64,000 nucleotides of DNA from Cardinalis cardinalis (GCA_014549065.1 JACDOX010000003.1:12496462-12560461), one strand, 5' to 3'; positions 47,561 through 61,700 are shown, numbered from the stretch's first letter. The notes: generated by a model from the letters alone, not told the origin. Numbers and translations are program-made.

Positions 47561-48279
47561 AGGCAGCGATGGCAGAGGCTGCGTTAGGGGTCTAGCTGTG
47601 GCTAGATCAGTGCAGACTCCACGTCCTCCAGGAAGCAAAGCCACAGTTAGCAATTAATGTGCTAGTTCTTGTGACTGACACACTTTCAATACAGTCCTAC
47701 TCCAGGGAGGAGTTAGCTGTTCAGGAGCATGTGACATTAATTCCTTACAAAGTATTGTCCAAGCATTTCCTTTAGGGAAGCAGCCACAAGAAGATAGACC
47801 TTTGTTCTTCATCACTGACTGCTTTAGGTCATCCCTAGAGATGGATTTAAAGCAAAACCTCTTGAACCCTCTTGAACTTTTAAGGAAAGTCATTCCTGGA
47901 TCTTCCATCTGGCTGAAAAGCTCTGCAAGGGGCTGAGATTCAAACACCTCTGAACTGAGGGGAAGTCTGGAGCCAGATCCACAGCTGTAGCTTGAGGCCA
48001 TCCTGAGCTTTTCATGTCATCTTTCTTTGAGAGCACCGGCTCTGTTCTGCTCTGCACGGTGCAGATGGGCCACAGGCCATGTGGAAGATNGAGTGAGAGG
48101 AATTCCTCTCACACACCACTCACCCAGAAAATTTACCTTCAGGTAAACTACTTTAAGAAGGCTTCATTATATTGGACAGCTGTTTACTCTGCTGAAAAGT
48201 GTGAGGATTCCTTCTTTTCTGCTTTTCCAAGACTTTCATCTCCTTTCTCTTTCAGGAAGAGTAGATGTAATAAGATTTA
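47561..48279. other. non-coding, no gene seen
   Basis: Ordinary sequence. A 115-codon minus-strand open frame (47654-48001) has no recognisable domain or codon signature. Confidence 0.45.
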
Positions 48280-48600
48280 AAGCTCTGCCATGTAATTGTC
48301 ATGAAGTTTATATCCCATGATTCCTGTTTGTGAGCAGAAATAAATTAAGCACCTGGATAAGCCCTCTTTCTCTCCCCTCTCCTGAGCACCCAATGTGATG
48401 AGAAAACTGCTGAGAAACAGCCACAATTAACGATGGGGTCACATTTAGTTCAGCACCATCGGCTGGTTAATTGGCAGATTCCATTACAGTTCCCCTTATC
48501 TGTGTGCCAACACAGCTTCTAACAAGCTGTTTGCTGGGTAATTAATCCTGTCCAGGGTTTAGATCCTGAAGCTGGGTCTGCTTTAAGGAGCTGTGCCATT
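48280..48600. promoter_or_regulatory. candidate conserved regulatory element
   Basis: A repeat-free block with ATTAAGC, CACAATTAACGATGG, GGTTAATTGGCAGATTCC, CCCCTTATCTGTG (GATA-type) and GGGTAATTAATCC. The density of homeodomain and GATA-like words is high, and the block keeps a mixed, non-simple composition. It looks like a conserved non-coding element, but this is untested. Confidence 0.35.
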
Positions 48601-51600
48601 ACTAACCCTCTGTTAGCAGGGCTTCTTCACTCAGAGCTCCCCCTGCAGAGCCCGACTGTAGGTCCAAGTGGCAGAAGGGACAGGTGGAGACATTGCATTC
48701 CCTGGAGAAAAGCCAGCCCTTGGTTTTGTGAAAAGAAACTGAATCCCTGTATTCAGTTTCCTGCTTTTGCTTGATGTTGCTTGGCAGATCTGTAGTGAGG
48801 CAATGCCTTGAGAAGTTAACTGGCCTTTCTGCAAATGCAGGTAATTTTATTAAACAAATCCATAACAAGATACAAACTCTGCTAAAAAATTGAAATAGTA
48901 AGTTTATTTAGTAACCAAACAGTGTNCTGGTTGACAGAAAGAGCAAGAGGAAAATGAAAATAGAGACTGAAAATGAAGATGGAGCTGATCATTGAATTGG
49001 TGGGAAGGGCCAGGCTTGAGGGTCCATGCACAGGGAAGAGCAGACAGACGCTAGCAGAGTCAGCAAACAAGCCGCATACCAGGGAGGTCTGTCACCTCTG
49101 TCACTGTTGTACCTTCTGCCACAGACACCCAAGTGGGCTTTTGGGTGTGAGGCATACCTTTGTTTGTTCCAGTGAATGGACTAGACAGAAGTGCTGATCT
49201 TATGTGCTCTGATACCTCCTTTCAGCCTCTGAGGCAAGCTGTAAGTGAGGGGGGATTCACCTCAGCCTTCCCCAGTCTCTGTTGTGCTAAGACAGGTGCC
49301 AGACAGCCAAAAGGAGTGATNAGACAAGAAAATTAAAATATGGTGGGGGGGTGAATGATTGGAAATATTAATTCACGTAGCCTCTATTCTCTGATTTCTC
49401 ATGAAAATACTTCTAAAAATGAGTGCATGAACAGTGGGTCAGTTTGTACAGCATTCTTGGAAGCAGGAGCATTGGAGATGCACATGGAGAAGGCATGATG
49501 CCAGGATAAGCAGGAATGCAGGCAATTGGNTGCTTTGAGCTGTGAGTAAAGGAGAGAGGTGCTTGTGTATTTACCACCTGTTCTCAGCTTTCATTTAGGA
49601 GGAGATGGATTACCTCCAGCTTTTTTCATGAGAAACTTTCCTGTATCATGTGGCCTCAGCCCTTGCTTTACCTTGCATCAGCCCAATGTTAAAGTAGTCC
49701 AGCAGTTGTTAACAGACAAGTGGTTTTTTTGCTTCTGGAAGTTGGAAAATAAAGGAGATGGTCTTAGAGAGAGGACTTAATGAGATTAATCTTCAGATAT
49801 TCCTCAGAGCCCATTTGCAGCTTGCCCAGTGCAGGAGCACCATGAGCTCAGGGATCTCTGTGTGAGTTCTCCCAGCTAAACTGGGTTTTTCTGCAGCCAA
49901 CAGCCAAGTGAGCTTGCAGTGTGCAGGGCAAGCACCCAGCCTGAAGCCAGCTTCAGAGCAGAAAGAAAAGACATGTACCTCCCAGCCAAACAGGACAGGA
50001 AAGGCTCTGTTAGCTGGGCTGCCTGGAACACCAGGAGACAGGGGAGGCCTGAGACAGCTTCATAATTGTGAGTGTCTGTTCTAATGTACAGCCATGCACA
50101 TTATAAAAAAAATTCCTCATTATTAATCTTTCCAGAAAGCAAATTTGGACATTGGTCTGCACCTATCCATTCAGGCAGATGAAACAAACACTCAAGAGGC
50201 ATTTGATAAAGGGAGATCCTGGTGATGAGAAGGGATTGCTTTAAAGAGTGGTGCCTCTGGAGGAGCTGGGGAAGGCTTTGTAGCACTCTGCTGCAGAGGG
50301 GAGATCAGCATGATAAAGACAGAATTGCTGAAAGGACACAAAGGAAGCCAGGGAGCAGGAAGGGGAAGGCACTGAACAGGGCATGGGGTCAGCAGTTGAA
50401 ATCTTGAAGAAGGACAGATGGAGCGGAGAGAGGGAAGATGAGACTTGTAAAGAAGCAAAGAAGGCAACTGTGTGGTTTGGGTGAACTAGAAAGTGAGGAG
50501 AGAGGAGATTACATGGCTGTAGTGAAAGAAAGATGTGGATATGCGTGTTCAGGCACTCCAATACGTCAGAGAGCAGACTGGGACCATTGATGTATTTGGT
50601 GCCTTGTTTTCAAACTGCTGCCTGTTGGGAGCCATATCCATCTGTCTTTAGTTTTTTCTTCCACCAGGAGTATGTACTAAGTACCATCTGATTTACTCAT
50701 AAAGTATGAAACAACCACTGCTGAAGGGGAAATCTAATGCTATTCAGGTCATCCTAACTTCAATGGATAAGGCACCTGAAGCTTTGATATTATTACTGAG
50801 GATATCACAACTGGTGAAGCTTGAAGTACAGTGTTTAGAAATTTGGGAAGTTGCTCAGCTGGAGTGGGAATAGGGTTGATGCAGGAAAATCCTGAGAAAA
50901 TCAAGACAGAATTTAGAAGTTTGATAATGATGAAGATAATGCTTCTTATTATTATTACCAGTCTGCCTTTACAAAGGTAGCAATGAGAAATCGTATTGGT
51001 TTTCCTGTACAACTGCATTGCTCAAAAGTATCTTGAANATCAAATGCAATTTGTTGAAATCCATAGTCCTGATGTTTTCCTAGAAGGGAATGTATTATAT
51101 CCTATATGTTTGTTGTTTTTTCTTTTTCTTCAGGAGCCCACTGGTAGCCAATGCAATTTTCCTATAAGGAAAAAACTTCAAAGAGTCAGGTCCACATATT
51201 TCTGATACCATCCATGGAAATTAGCATTTCTGACAGACCAGTGTGCAAATCTATTTTTCGTGTCTGTGAATGCATTGTGGCCTCTGTTTGGTTGTTAGGG
51301 GATTTCTTGTTTGTTTTCTAGTGAGCCTAGCTAACATGCAGNTCCTGTTGATCTGTTTGTGCTGTGGAAGGTCTGAGCTCTGTGGTAGTGCCTAAACATT
51401 ATAAATACTGTGCACACATTTTATCCAGATGCTGTACAGCTTCCTGAGAGTCCCAGAAGTCCCTGACTATCTCAGATGGGATCATTTGCACTTTGTGGAG
51501 TGCAGAACATAAGCCTTGTCATGAGGAAGATGGGTTAGGCCAATTCTACTTGCCTTTTTCCCTAGGCTTGTTCTGTGCATCCCTTCTGAGACAGACTAAG

Positions 51601-52799
51601 CATGCTGTTTATGGATGTGATTTTTTGCTACCAAAACAGTAATGCTATCTCTAGTCCTACTTAGATGTGCTGACACTAATAAGGCTAGTATTAGTAAAAA
51701 GATATTTCCCTCTAATAAGGAAGGTTTTGTCAAATAAGGATGTTTTTTAACAGTTTTCATGCATGGAAGAGAAAGGGATGGAAGGGAGGAGAGATGTGTT
51801 GCTTTAGCTACACTGATCTAGTTAAAGTAGCACCATTTTTGTGTGTAGACAAGAGCTTAGGAAATATGCAAGTCTTAGTCTGGGGGCAGGACTTTAAAGC
51901 ACCCATTGAAGTCTAGTGTCAGTTTTCAAGGCTGAAGAATATTATTTTATTTAGGCTTCCAGACCAGCCTTGCTCCAGGAATGCACTTAGGTTGTTTTTA
52001 AAGCAAACATGAAATCAATAGCCTGGTGTTCTGCTCTGCTATTTCTTGCCAGAGCCTAAGGACCACACATGGGTTTTCCCTCCTCTTCGTCACACTGCCA
52101 GGCATGCTCTCGGATAACGGCAGGCAGTTCTTGGGGATGAATGCAGAGGGGTTCCAAATGGCCAAACACACACTGGACATCTGGGCAGCTTTTGCTGCAA
52201 AGTATTTTCCATCAGGCTTTCCTCCAGACATTGCCATGAAAGGACCAACTCACACCCCCTGTCACAAATTTTATCCAGCCTCTGACTTCAGTGGGAGTTT
52301 TATCTGAGTGCAGCTCAAATAGGAGTCTGTTGGCTTACCTCACCATTTACAATGTTCCTGGTGGAAGGCAGGGCTGTGGGTTTCATTTTGGCCCTGGCAA
52401 GCACCAGCCCCGAGAGCAGTACAGCACTGCCCTCCTGCACACCACTCCAGTGATGGCCTCCACTCACATTTCCCCGCGCTCTTGTTTAGTGCAGGAAAAT
52501 TACTTTTGTCCATCCTGTGCAGGGAACAGGGGCTCCACCTGGAGCAACAGAAGCTGATGCCTGTCCGTGTAGGACTGACCTGCAGCTGGGTACCCATTCC
52601 CAATTCCAAGCAGCCACCGTCCCCATGAGCTAAATAACAGCCTCTGGCCAGCCACTGACCTCTCTGGGAACATGAATGCTCCTTTGGTTTCTAGCAGCTC
52701 CTCGGGCCAGGCTAGCTCCTCTCCTGCAGGGTTTGAGGCTGACCCACCGTATGGTACCAAGACAGGTCCCCAGACAGAAATGAAAACACACATTAACTA
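48601..52799. other. gene desert, no gene seen
   Basis: Non-coding. Purine-rich plus strand at about 50215-50540; G run near 49344. Open frames up to 106 codons are unremarkable. No dispersed repeat was recognised. Confidence 0.5.
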
Positions 52800-53110
52800 A
52801 GAGGAGAGAAACAGGCTAAAATTGGAAGTGACCATTTTGTGTTTGATGTTATTCAGAGGAGCCTGTTCTTCATTTAGGACATTAATAGTTGTAACAGAAG
52901 CTGTAATATTTCAACAACAGTGGTGATTAGGAGCAAAGAGGCAGCTAATCTCCATCTAAAAAGAGCTAACTAGCCCGTCCTTTAGCCCCCACCGCACTGT
53001 CACATTTAAATACCATGAATATTCACTGCTTGGCACCCAGCTGGCATCTGAGCTGTTTTGACACAAAAACCTTCAAACTCAAAGAGTTTTTAATCAGTCT
53101 GCAAGAGAGA
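52800..53110. promoter_or_regulatory. candidate conserved regulatory element
   Basis: Contains GACATTAATAGTTG, GTGATTAGGAGC, GCAGCTAATCTCC, ACATTTAAATACCATGAATA and GTTTTTAATCAGTC within a repeat-free stretch. GATTA/TAATC (OTX/PITX-like) and TTAAT words recur. Possible enhancer; no direct evidence. Confidence 0.3.
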
Positions 53111-56100
53111 GAAGAAGAAAGTGAGAGAAAGAAATAGGAACAGAGAAAATGAATCAATGAGTTCAACAGAGAGGGGGGTATCTGAATCCAGTTAACCCCT
53201 TCCTTTCCCGGCAGACATAAGCGCTGCCTCTGCAGCTCTGCAGCCCTCTCCCAGGCTGCAGGAGAATGGAGGACGAGCACCCCATCCCCTCTGGGCAGCC
53301 CCAGACCTCCTGAGTGCTCGGTCCTACCCTGGAACCCCATATTCCTGGGTACCCCATCCTAGCCGAGTGCCCATTCTGCCTGGCTACCCCATCCCACCCA
53401 CGCCAACATCCATTGCTTCGGACACTTCCTCCCGCTCACCTTCCCATCGTTAAAACGCATCCCCTTCTGCTGCTTGTGCATGTTTCCTGGCACAGGGCTC
53501 TCACCTTTGCCTGTGTTTGTGACTGGTTACAATATTCTTGTTGCAGACTGCACAGTTCACTCACGGTATGTGATGTGCTTTAAAGCAGCCAGTCTGCCGG
53601 CAAAGAGTTTTCATCTCAGAAGGAGGTTTCTCAGTGTTAACAGCTGCTATCTCCAGTATCCCTATTGAAATCTCAAAGTTGCCTACAGCCCACACAAACC
53701 TCTTTGCATCAGCTTTTGCAGCAGGATTAACTATGCAGCTGCAGACACTGAAAATCATGCCTTGTCCTGCAAGAAATGACCCCACAGTGCTCTGAAGGGT
53801 GAAGTTTTACCAGCACTGTGGATCTGGGCTCTGACATATCACCCAGCAGTCCCCAGTTAACCTGAGTCAATCCCATACACACAAGTGCATTTCTGTCAAA
53901 GTAGTCTAAGCACACAACACAGAATTTATGCAACTTTATGCTGTTATGTCTACTTGTGGTAGACAGTTTTTAGCTGATTTGGCAGGACAGTCGTGTGGTG
54001 TAGGAACTGGTCTACTCCAACACCTTGTAGTGAAAAAACTGACTGGTCTAAATTTTCTAAATGTGTTTAACTTGCTGGAATGCTAGATCTATGTTTCATA
54101 TCATATGGCTGTGGCATTTTTGATCAATATGGGAACCCCCAAGTCAGATTTATTTTCTAATCAAACTGCAGCCTAAAGCTCGAAACTTTGTGGCCCAGGC
54201 TGCAGACCTCAATCACGTGTGGGGAATCTGTACTTGCAACTCAGCTGGCTGCATGTTCAGAGCACAGTGGGGACTTTTCCAGCCTGCTGTGTCTTCGAGG
54301 AGTCTGTCATGGGCTTAAACTACACATAGGTTGTTGTCTCATTTGCCTTCAGGGTCTTTAAAACTGAGATGCACCTCAAAAGCCAATGTTCCAGTTCTTT
54401 TAAAGAAAACCTCTGGCAAAGTGAAGTATAGAAGCCTGAGACTAATTTAGGCAGATTGTTATGGTCACTGCAAAGGATACTGGTATCCAGGAAGATGCTG
54501 TTGTGCAGACCTTCCAAGGCTTGTGCTGAGAGGAGGAGTTGCAGCTGGAAACAAGAACACAGTGGTTGGAAGTCCAAGGCAATGAGGAAAATAAGCAACC
54601 AGCACTGGAGAAGCAAAGCTGCATCCCANTGGCAGTGGAATAGAAGATCTCTTGGGAGAACAAAGAGAGCAGGGTTAGTGAGGAGCCTGAAGGCCCTGCT
54701 ATGTGGTGTGATGAAAGTGGTGCCACAGAGGAGGGACTGGGAGCAAGGGGTGGCGATGCTCTGTGAGTCACATCTGCACTACACTGATCTGTCCAGGTGG
54801 AGCCTTATGGATGTCAGGGAGGGACGGCAAGGAGAAATTAATGTAACCAAGATGGGAGATGAGAGTTTGGGAGCAGGTTTTTCCTGTGTGGGTTCTCCAA
54901 ATCTGAGGCTAGTGTAAGATTTATTAAGAGTTACTGAAGCTGTGGTGACTTCTACTGAATACAGTCTGGGACTTCTTTGGGAGGAAGAAGTAGAAAGACT
55001 TGGGTTCCACAGTTCCTTGGTGCTCTCAAGATCCTCTGATGCTCTCCAGATACAGAGATCTCACCCAGGACTTTAAAATTTACAAGCATGCACACAATAG
55101 CCAAATGTGCTTTGTAATCTCTTCCCAGGCAGCAGACAAAGTGGGTTTTGCATAGATTGGTACTTACTCTATTCAAGTTGATCATTATTTTGAATAGAAT
55201 ACTCCCCATGAAGCATGTCTGGAACAGCATCAAACCCTATGGGCTGTGGGAGGCACATCCATCAGCTGCACTCTGGGGTGTATTCTGGAAAAGCTCACAG
55301 CTGGATAGGAGGATCCATTTTCCTATATACTTAAATGAGAAAATAGCTTGGGCTTTTCTTCAGTCTCTTCTTGCCAACATCTGGCCATGACTTAAAATGA
55401 ATTTGCACAGTTGCTATGAACTGTATCTGGGCATGCTTCCTTTGCCTACAGAAAAATGTGGGAATCTAATCATCCAGTACAAAAAGAAGGTGTTCCAGCT
55501 AATATGTGCCTCAAAGACCCTAAGGACGTGGATTTGGAATGTTTTTGAGGAGATGGATCAAAACTATTTTATTTGATATTCACCTACAATTTTCTGTTGC
55601 CTGACTCCATCATATTTGCATGCAGCCAACAGGTTCTGTATTAGGAAAGAAAAATCCAGGCTGAGCTGCAGGCAGCAGAGGTGTTGAACTGGCAGCTCTC
55701 ACCCACCTGAGTCCACTCTCTCCCCATCCTGTCCCAAGANGAGCATGGTGCTGCTGTGGTGCTGCTTTGAGGGTGGGGGGCTCAGATAAGACATAAAACA
55801 CAAGCTGTGGCCATCTGTGGCCATTAAAATTCCATGACACCTTTTGGTACTGAAGCAGTTGGTGCTAAAAGTAGCCCACTGCAATAGAAGGCCGACGAGC
55901 CTCNTGCAGCCTGGTGAGAAGGTGCCTCATGAGATCTGACTGGGGTTTTTCTGCCTGCAGCGGAGAATGGGGCAGACCCTTCCACTCACTGCCAGAAGTC
56001 AGTAATCCCAGAGAGGGGAGCAGAGCTGCTGCATCCCTGTGACCAGAAACCAAGCTGAAAGAGCTATGTATGGNTTGTACAGCATGCTAATAAGAGAGCT

Positions 56101-56180
56101 CTGTTGTTCTGTGACTGGGTTTACACACACAGTGCTGCTGGATGGTGGCGCATAAATGGACAAGTCTATTTGCAGGAGGT
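53111..56180. other. non-coding, no gene seen
   Basis: Positions 53160-53480 are C-rich on plus and give random open frames on both strands. A 153-codon plus frame at 54456-54917 contains an N and has no recognisable domain. No RNA gene or repeat family was identified. Confidence 0.5.
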
Positions 56181-56245
56181 AGAACCACNGAACAGTTTGG
56201 GTTGGAAGGGACCTATAAAGGCCATATAGTGCAAATCCCCCCCAG
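56181..56245 (-). mobile_element. short avian CR1 3' tail
   Basis: The plus strand reads GAACCACNGAACAGTTTGGG, then TTGGAAGGGACCTATAAAGG, and ends in a C run. This matches the antisense of the last 60 or so bases of avian CR1 (CAGAATGGTTTGGGTTGGAAGGGACC type). Only the extreme 3' end is left, with a degraded terminal repeat. Confidence 0.8.
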
Positions 56246-58369
56246 AATTTTTTAAGGTTTTGGGATCCTGGGGATCCTTGCAGCAANCCACAGAGTGAGA
56301 TGTAGCCTGACNCTCNAAGGTTGTTATGTGAGATAAGACTCTCAAGCTCTTGTTGTAGGTTGAATCACATATCTGCAACTGTTAGAAAACTAAACTTGGG
56401 TGAAAGAAAAGGCCCTACATAAAATGAACTGTAATCCACCACANAGAGGAGTGGAAAGCTGTGGTGATGGTGGGGACCTTTACTGACTGACAGTTTACAG
56501 ATCCCATCCTGGGCACTTGCTCTCATCCCTGAGTCTCCCTGCTGTGCAGTGACCCAGGGCATGAACCAATCCAGCTGAAAAATAAACTTTTTTTCCCTAG
56601 AGTTGTTTTTTATCTGGATGAGTTCTCTGGTCTCATTCACCATGTGCTACACAGACAGCATGCNGGCATAGCTGGTGGTGCAGGGTATGGCAAGGAAGCA
56701 ACGGGGAGTGGAAGGGGAGCAGGATTGCCTAAAATGATGTAAGTAGCCCTGATTCCAAAACACAACCACAGCCTGCCCAGAGTGCTCTCCTGTGTGCCAG
56801 GCCTGACCTACAGTTTGCACAGAAGGAACAAGGGGAATAAATGCCTCTCTCACACACCCTTAAGCAATTCTCAAGTAATCAGTGCAAATCATCCCAAAAC
56901 GCTGCTTCTGGGGTTTTGCAGTTGATGCATAAAGGATGCTGGAGCCTTAGGAAACTTACTGTGAGCATCCTAAAACTGAAAGACAACAGCAGCACTTTAT
57001 GTCTTGGTTCCTTTCTGTCTGTAATAGCTCTCTTGAAGAATCCTGTCTTTCTCTGTGAGGAAAAAAATCTGGTATTTCCCTTTGCTCCTTCCCTGGCACA
57101 TCCTGTGTGCCTGGGAGCCTGCTCAACATTCCTGGTATCGCCCTCTGTTAGGAAGGTGTTGTGCCTACACCCCAGGGGAAAAGCTGCTTGGTCTGGCATC
57201 CTCCCCAGGCACCAGCCCACCTGAGCAGCTGCCCGGGGCTGTGAGCCCTGTCTGGCTGCTGTATCCCATCTCTGTGCTGCCTCTTCCCAGGCAGCATGTG
57301 GTNCTCTGCTGTGCTCTGCCTTCTGCAGGGAATGGGTTAACATTCTAAAATAGTCTTTTTATGGAACCTCTTGGCAACGCAGAAAGCTTTCCCATTGCCA
57401 GGGTGTTCTTTTTATTCAACAATTTGTTCCCAGAAAGCAGCCCATTTAAACAGGTTTTCTCTATTAAGGGGCTTCAGCTGCATTTGGGGTTTTTTGAGCT
57501 TATTCAGTGTGCTGTAAACTGCAAAATAGTGTCTTACAATAGATTTGTCTGAGGGAACTGAAGTGTGTACTCCTGTGATTCTGCCTACTGTGGGAGCTCC
57601 TTGAAAGCCAGATGTCACATCCAAAGAGTAATCTGTGTTTACAAACACATGGCCACACATACTCAACATTTTCAACAGCCACCAAACTGAAATTCAATTC
57701 CTGTAATTTTGCTTCTCTACCTACTTGCCCTGCACACAGCCAAAGCAGGAAAAAAACTTTCCAGAATTTGGATGGGATCATCTCTTTTATTTAGATGAGG
57801 AAAACACACATTGCTGTCTGCAGAGGGCTGAGTTGAACTTCCCAGCTAGGGCCTCTCATCCGTAAATTCTTGCAGACAGAAAAACACCAACTGCTAGCAA
57901 GATAATCCAATTTCCCTTCTTTCCCACTCAGAGGAAGACTGCCTGCTCTCCCACTCCATGTGGGTTTCAGTCTGGCAGAACTTCTCCCAACCACTATACC
58001 CCGGGCAAGATCCATATCAAAGCTTCAGCCCCCCAGGGATCATTAGAAGGCATTTATTTTTGCATATTCCAGTCAAGGATGCAGGGGCAGGGGTGGAGGA
58101 GGCAGATAACTTTATTCACAATGCAAATAGGCTGCCCTTACTTTCAACCTTTGCTTCAAACCTGGAGATATTAAAAAAACATGAGCTCTCCTAAAATAAT
58201 AAATACAAAAATTCTGCTGGATGTTATAATGCTGGTGCCTTCAGAAAAGTGCTCTGGCACCATTTGATGGGAAAAGCCAGTGAAATCTGTTAACTCTGCT
58301 CTGGCCCTCACTCCCCAAATTGCTGGTAAAAGTTCAGTCGAGTGGGCTGTACCCATATTAGAGCACTTG
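56246..58369. other. non-coding, no gene seen
   Basis: Ordinary sequence with a 154-codon minus frame (56879-57343) that contains an ambiguous base and shows no domain. The 58030-58215 part is AT-rich with TTTGCATATTCC (octamer-like) and AACTTTATTCACAATGC words and may be an extension of the next candidate regulatory block. Confidence 0.45.
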
Positions 58370-58760
58370 GNTCATTTAAGAAAGATCATTAGTAGGCAGT
58401 CTTGCACAACAGGACTAAGATGCTTCGAGGACTGAGGNGAAAGTGAACCCAATTCTCTCTGCAAATTTGAAGCACTAGTCTGTGATTTACTAATAGGGAG
58501 CAGGGAGTTATTAAGCTCATCACAACACAGCATCCTGCTCCTTTAGTCCAGAGGGAGCCAGCTATTTAATAAATCAGAAACCAGTACTAAGCTACAGGGA
58601 TAAAAGGATCTACATTAATATGAAAATATTAATATCTGGGAGAGCAGATTATAATCTAAATGGGTTAGAATGANATATCCTCATTGTTTAGAAGAAACAG
58701 CTTGCTCCTAATCTCATTAGAGCTGTAATCATACTAGCCATGGAAGATATCTTCAGACCC
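58370..58760. promoter_or_regulatory. candidate conserved regulatory element (TAAT/GATA-rich)
   Basis: A repeat-free AT-rich block with GATCATTAGTAGG, GATTTACTAATAGGG, AGTTATTAAGCTC, CTATTTAATAAATCAG, CATTAATATGAAAATATTAATATC and CTAATCTCATTAGAGC. An imperfect inverted repeat around ATTAATATGAAAATATTAAT (58614-58633) could pair homeodomain sites. The strongest-looking non-coding candidate in the right half of the window on motif density; conservation is unknown. Confidence 0.35.
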
Positions 58761-61700
58761 TTGAAAGCAGTTTGGAGGCCTGGTAAATGTGGTGATCATG
58801 CTGGGTGGGTTCAAAAGCAGCCTAAGGCTGCCTTTCAGTGTCAGCTGGATGATCTCTCTGAAGGAAGCAGAATGTTCAGCTGAAGGGGATGATGTGGCTT
58901 TTCCTTCTGAAAGACGCGCAGCTTTGCAGAAGTTCTGCACCCCTTGCAAAAGTGAGCATTGCCCAGAGATGCTCATGACTGGGGAGGTTTCTTTGCTCCA
59001 CTTCCCTCCAAAACTTCATCTGGAGCCACAGGGCAGGTGGGTGGAAATCTGTAAGATGAAGCTATGTTCTCTCTCCCTCACTTAACAAACCAAAGGGGGC
59101 TTGACATAGCAGTGCCTGCTATGAAAGGGTACAAAAGGTTGGGGTCAAAGGGGCTGTTTCCCCCCAGGCCATGGTCCCAGAGCAGCTCTTCAGGGTTCTC
59201 TCTCTGCAGCTGCCTCAGGCACTGCCGGATGTGAAGGGTCCAACCCTGCTGCTCATGGACTGCTTCCCTCCAGGCCTCCCATTTTTCCTCACCTGTGTTA
59301 AGGGAGCAAGCCTGCCCTGGCAGAGACTGTGATGTAGCCTGACACATGCAGGCAGCTCCCTGAAGACATAGTGATGGCTAGCAACCTGTCTGCCTGCATT
59401 GGTCATGTCCAAATGATAAAGGTTCTTCCTCTGCCAGTGGGGCAGCTGCTTTCTCTCTGCCACCTTCAGAGACATTCTCAGATTGCCTCCTCAGTCAGCC
59501 CCCAAGGCAGCCTCATTCTGCTTCCAGGAGCCTCAAACATGGTCCTAAGTTTGGGGCTTACAGCTATCTCCAATCATCTCTCATCTCTTTTTGCACAGGA
59601 TCTGCAATGGATGGTCAGCATCCCTGCTCCCAGGTCTCTTGCAGACAGTCTTCTTTCAATGTCATTAGATCTTCCAGATTTATGTCCAACTGAATGGCTC
59701 TGAGAGGGTTTTNTATAAAACAGACATCTAATCAAGTGAGAAGCCTCCAGCATTTACCCATTGAAGCATGGTGTGGTTTATCTTGGGGCTTTTCACCAAC
59801 AGCAGCATGCAGGTCCTGCAGCTCAGCCCTCAGCTCACCAGCATCAGCATGGTGATCTGGGAAGCAGCATCATGTTTGGCTTGTAAGAATTATTCCCAGA
59901 CTTCATCATGGGGATAGTTGACCTTGGCAGTACTGTCACATGGTGATGCACCCAAGAGCTCTGTTCAGAGACATATTTTTTTTCAACCTTTTTGTTTTAA
60001 ATCCAGTCAAAGTGTGAAATGGTCCAAATTAGTTAGCAGAGAAAATTCGGCAAAGAGAATGCAACAGCTCTTACTGATGAGAAGGGTGAAGCCAAAGTGA
60101 GACTGCAGTGCTAAGAGCTGTTATTTTCCTCTGGCAGCTGTGACACTTCCAGCCTTAGTCACTGAAATAAATTTTCCAGCACATCCTTCAGGGAAGTGCC
60201 CAGTCAGGCCAGCAGTCTGGCTCACGCTTACCTCATTACAGACCCTGCCATGAGACATTGCAAACAGACAAACTATGGCCCAGCTGCCCAGCCAAGGCTG
60301 GCACATAGGGCTTAATCCACTCAAAATATGAAGGGCCTTCCANAACACATGGTTTTGATTTTCACAAATATTGAGACTATTCTTTGCATTAATGATAAAG
60401 TGGATTAAACATGCCCCATTTTCCTAGATAATGCCCCTCTGGAGTTTCACTGGGACCAAAGTGGATCTGGAATTTAAACTAAAGAAATCCCTGTTTAGCG
60501 TGTGGGAGTCTCTGGAGAGGCCGCAGATCTGCACTGCAGCTGTGAAATACAGCATCTCCTCTGTTGCTTATCAGAGATCTATGTTTCTCCTGGGAAAATT
60601 TTGCCCAAAGGATTCAGCCCTTGCCAAATTTTCTACTGGAATTTGTTTGTTTATTTTAAATTTCTTTTTAAACATCTGAAACCAACAAACTTAAAATATG
60701 CTCTAAATCTATCAACTTGAGTTAATATCTTAAAATAAAATTATAAAAAAATTAATTCCTCCAGGCTGCCAANTTCTATTTCTAAGACTTAGTCTAAAAT
60801 AGATTTAAATGACTGAAATTCTAAACCCAGGAAATATGAGTTTTAATTGGAAAGAATCACATTTTCTTTTCTCCTGTGCTACTACACCTGTTCTTGACAT
60901 CTGATTCTCCTGAATTTTAAAATGGTCCATCTCAAACTGGCATGTGTGTGTATAATGCTGTTCTTTTGACCCCTGTGCCCACTTTGCAGCCACAAGGAAA
61001 TACAGGTACCCAAGGAACAAGTTATTCAGGAACAGCTCTGCCTCATCTCCTCCCCACTCAGTCCTCCCAGAGAGCTTTCCCCTTTTCTATGCTCTCTTCC
61101 TTCTTTGTGTCTATACTCATTTATCATGCAAAAAATATCAGGGTAGGAATGGAGCCAGATATTTTTGGTCCAGTACATCATCTAATGTTTTCCATGGTTT
61201 CTACCATGCTGAAAGGCAGATTTCTGCCANGATGCTGTGTGGACCCTGGAGATGGCATTTGGCTGTGAATGCAGCTACATCTCCTGCAGCTTCANAGGTG
61301 TTCCAAGCAAGTGGGTAGGCCGGGATCTGTAAATACTGATCCAAACTTCAGTTTATAGGGAGGGATGGTAGAAAACACACAACTACAATCTGTTCAGAGA
61401 GTTTATTAATATTAAACCCGTATCTCTGCTTACTTCACAAACATCTGTTTGTTGGAAATACCATTCTGATAAACAATTTTCTCAGCCTCAGCACTGCAGC
61501 AGTACAGACATTACAGGTGAAGATGATCATATGGTTCTTTTGGTCTTTGTGCAGGGTTGCTCTCCCCAATACAAAGCTGTAGGACCACAGTNCTTTTCTC
61601 ACAGCTGCACCATACATAGACATCTGCAACACATGAAGCACTTGGGCATCAGCAATCGTAACCAAGCCCCTAAAGTGAAGCTTCAAGGAAAGGTATACCC

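Noticed and set aside
54456..54917. 153-codon plus-strand open frame
   Set aside because: It contains an N, shows no recognisable domain, and has no splice or promoter context; frames of this length occur by chance in 64 kb.
56879..57343. 154-codon minus-strand open frame
   Set aside because: It contains an ambiguous base, has an overlapping plus-strand frame of similar length and no family features.
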